A stretch of DNA of 5,296 nucleotides from SKZT01 sp964478625 (GTDB lineage Bacteria; Desulfobacterota; Desulfobacteria; Desulfobacterales; SKZT01). Positions 4,473 through 5,296 of the stretch are shown here, in pieces. The first letter of the stretch is position 1. Each line of letters begins with the position of its first letter. The translations under genes and the position numbers were made by a program. The DNA is taken from assembly GCA_964478625.1 (NCBI GenBank), contig CAYZJH010000140.1, positions 1 to 5,296 on the forward strand, in the 5' to 3' direction. The notes beneath the pieces are model-generated. The model made no database searches. It was not told where the DNA came from and was given only the letters and a program-made list of their open reading frames with translations.

Positions 4473-5296
4473 TCAAACCCCCACCCATCCGCCTTCCATC
4501 ATACTCCGGATACAGGCAAACGACGCCTTTGTCACATTTTCAATATCAGAAAAGGGAATCAATGCCTCCCCGCCGTTTAACAAACGCCCGGTCAAAAGCT
4601 GGAACTGGGCTGCGTGTCCCTTGTCGATCTTTGTCTTCAGCCCCTTAAATCCATTAAACCCGAACGCCTCGGTTTTCCGGAAATTGTCCATGACCACCGT
4701 GCGGCCCCGGCTGAAAATTTCCAGGCGCTCCTTGGAATAGACCTTGTTGCCGTTGGCAAAATAGTTCACCACGCCGTTGGAGCCGTTGGCAAAGCGCAAC
4801 AGAATCGATGCATTGTCCGTGTTCGCCCGCGGATTCGGCCCCAGCGCATTCATGCAAACGGCTTCAATCAGGCTTCCCGCCAGGTAGGCCAGAAGGTCGA
4901 TCATATGGCATGCCTCTCCAACAATCCTTCCTCCGCCCACTTCCATATCATGCACCCACACATTGGAAGGTATGGCACCGGCGTTCATGGTGGCAGTCAG
5001 GTTCATGGGCCCGGGGTTTTCGCCCAGCGCTTTTTTAATTGCCTGGATATGAGGGGAGAAGCGGCGGTTGAATCCGACCGTCACGGTTGAGGAAGAAGTT
5101 TCGGCCATCTGAGCTTTGATCATCTCCAGCTCATTAAAAGACAGGCACAGGGGTTTTTCAACGAACACATGCTTTCCGGCTTTCAAGCATTCCACTACTA
5201 TTGGTGCATGAAGGTCATGGCGGGTGGTGATCATCACCAGACCCACACCGGGATCGTTTAACATTTCCCGGTAGTCGGTGGTGCTTTTGGCAATGC
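4473..5296 (-). CDS. Gfo/Idh/MocA-family NAD(P)-dependent oxidoreductase, N-terminus cut by window edge
   Basis: The frame is open from the right edge to a TGA at 4475-4473, about 274 residues. It enters within the Rossmann fold: VMITTRHDLHAP, then AGKHVFVEKPL with the family EKP lysine (codon 5156-5154), then TVGFNRRFSP. The C-terminal alpha/beta domain has the GEACHMIDLL motif, whose histidine is usually catalytic, and DNFRK and DKGHAAQF segments. The wording closely resembles the C-terminal half of bi-domain oxidoreductases, which carry a zinc alcohol-dehydrogenase-like domain at the N-terminus and are often found next to heparinase-like and glycosyltransferase genes. Whether that first domain exists here lies outside the window. 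The internal Met at 5264 is not a true start, because the Rossmann fold would be broken. The substrate is probably a sugar or sugar nucleotide. Its last 93 bases are duplicated at 4135-4227. Confidence 0.9.
   Translation of the reverse strand, partial: IAKSTTDYREMLNDPGVGLVMITTRHDLHAPIVVECLKAGKHVFVEKPLCLSFNELEMIKAQMAETSSSTVTVGFNRRFSPHIQAIKKALGENPGPMNLTATMNAGAIPSNVWVHDMEVGGGRIVGEACHMIDLLAYLAGSLIEAVCMNALGPNPRANTDNASILLRFANGSNGVVNYFANGNKVYSKERLEIFSRGRTVVMDNFRKTEAFGFNGFKGLKTKIDKGHAAQFQLLTGRLLNGGEALIPFSDIENVTKASFACIRSMMEGGWVGV
4476..4568. repeat. 93-bp direct repeat, copy 2 (3' end of the intact oxidoreductase gene)
   Basis: This is the intact parental or sister copy of the sequence at 4135-4227, with 88 of 93 identical bases. 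It encodes the segment from EALIPFSDIENV to the C-terminus GGWVGV. Confidence 0.93.

Noticed and set aside
4614..5090. A 158-codon plus-strand open frame
   Set aside because: It is antisense to the Gfo/Idh/MocA gene, whose EKP and GEACH motifs make the minus strand the coding one.

Overview
The window looks like a bacterial surface-polysaccharide locus (capsule, O-antigen or exopolysaccharide). Every real gene is read from the minus strand. Base composition is moderate in the polysaccharide genes and lower around the toxin-antitoxin pair. The many small intergenic repeats suggest a repeat-rich environmental proteobacterium or Desulfobacterota-like organism, but that placement is only an impression, since no rRNA or marker gene is present.

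Layout from right to left, in the direction of transcription: (1) 5296-4473, the C-terminal part of a Gfo/Idh/MocA-family oxidoreductase, cut by the right edge. (2) 4472-4065, a gene-free mosaic of a short ACCCTAAC repeat, a 7-bp tandem array, an imperfect hairpin built from 8-bp units, a 93-bp duplicated copy of the oxidoreductase 3' end (a gene remnant), and an AT-rich promoter. (3) 4064-3433, a vapB-vapC toxin-antitoxin operon of the MvpAT type, with stop and start overlapping as TAATG. (4) 3432-3322, a short spacer with degraded copies of the same small repeats. (5) 3321-1327, a heparinase II/III-family polysaccharide lyase-like protein, truncated by an assembly gap. (6) 1326-1227, exactly 100 N. 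(7) 1206-1, a WbuB-like family 4 glycosyltransferase, cut by the left edge just before its C-terminus.

The oxidoreductase, heparinase-like protein and glycosyltransferase form a familiar combination in surface-polysaccharide clusters: sugar or cofactor-dependent redox chemistry, polymer processing and sugar transfer. The vapBC pair and its flanking repeats sit between the first two and look like a later arrival.

The most striking observation is inside the heparinase gene. A repeat-rich segment of about 213 bp (71 codons), carrying four copies of a 20-22 bp palindrome, is inserted in frame into the conserved alpha-helical domain. It is flanked by a 6-bp direct repeat (TTAAAC on the coding strand). 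Removing it restores a smooth family-like sequence. Two of the palindromes have no stop codon in any of the six frames. This resembles, in principle, the protein-invading palindromic elements described in Rickettsia.
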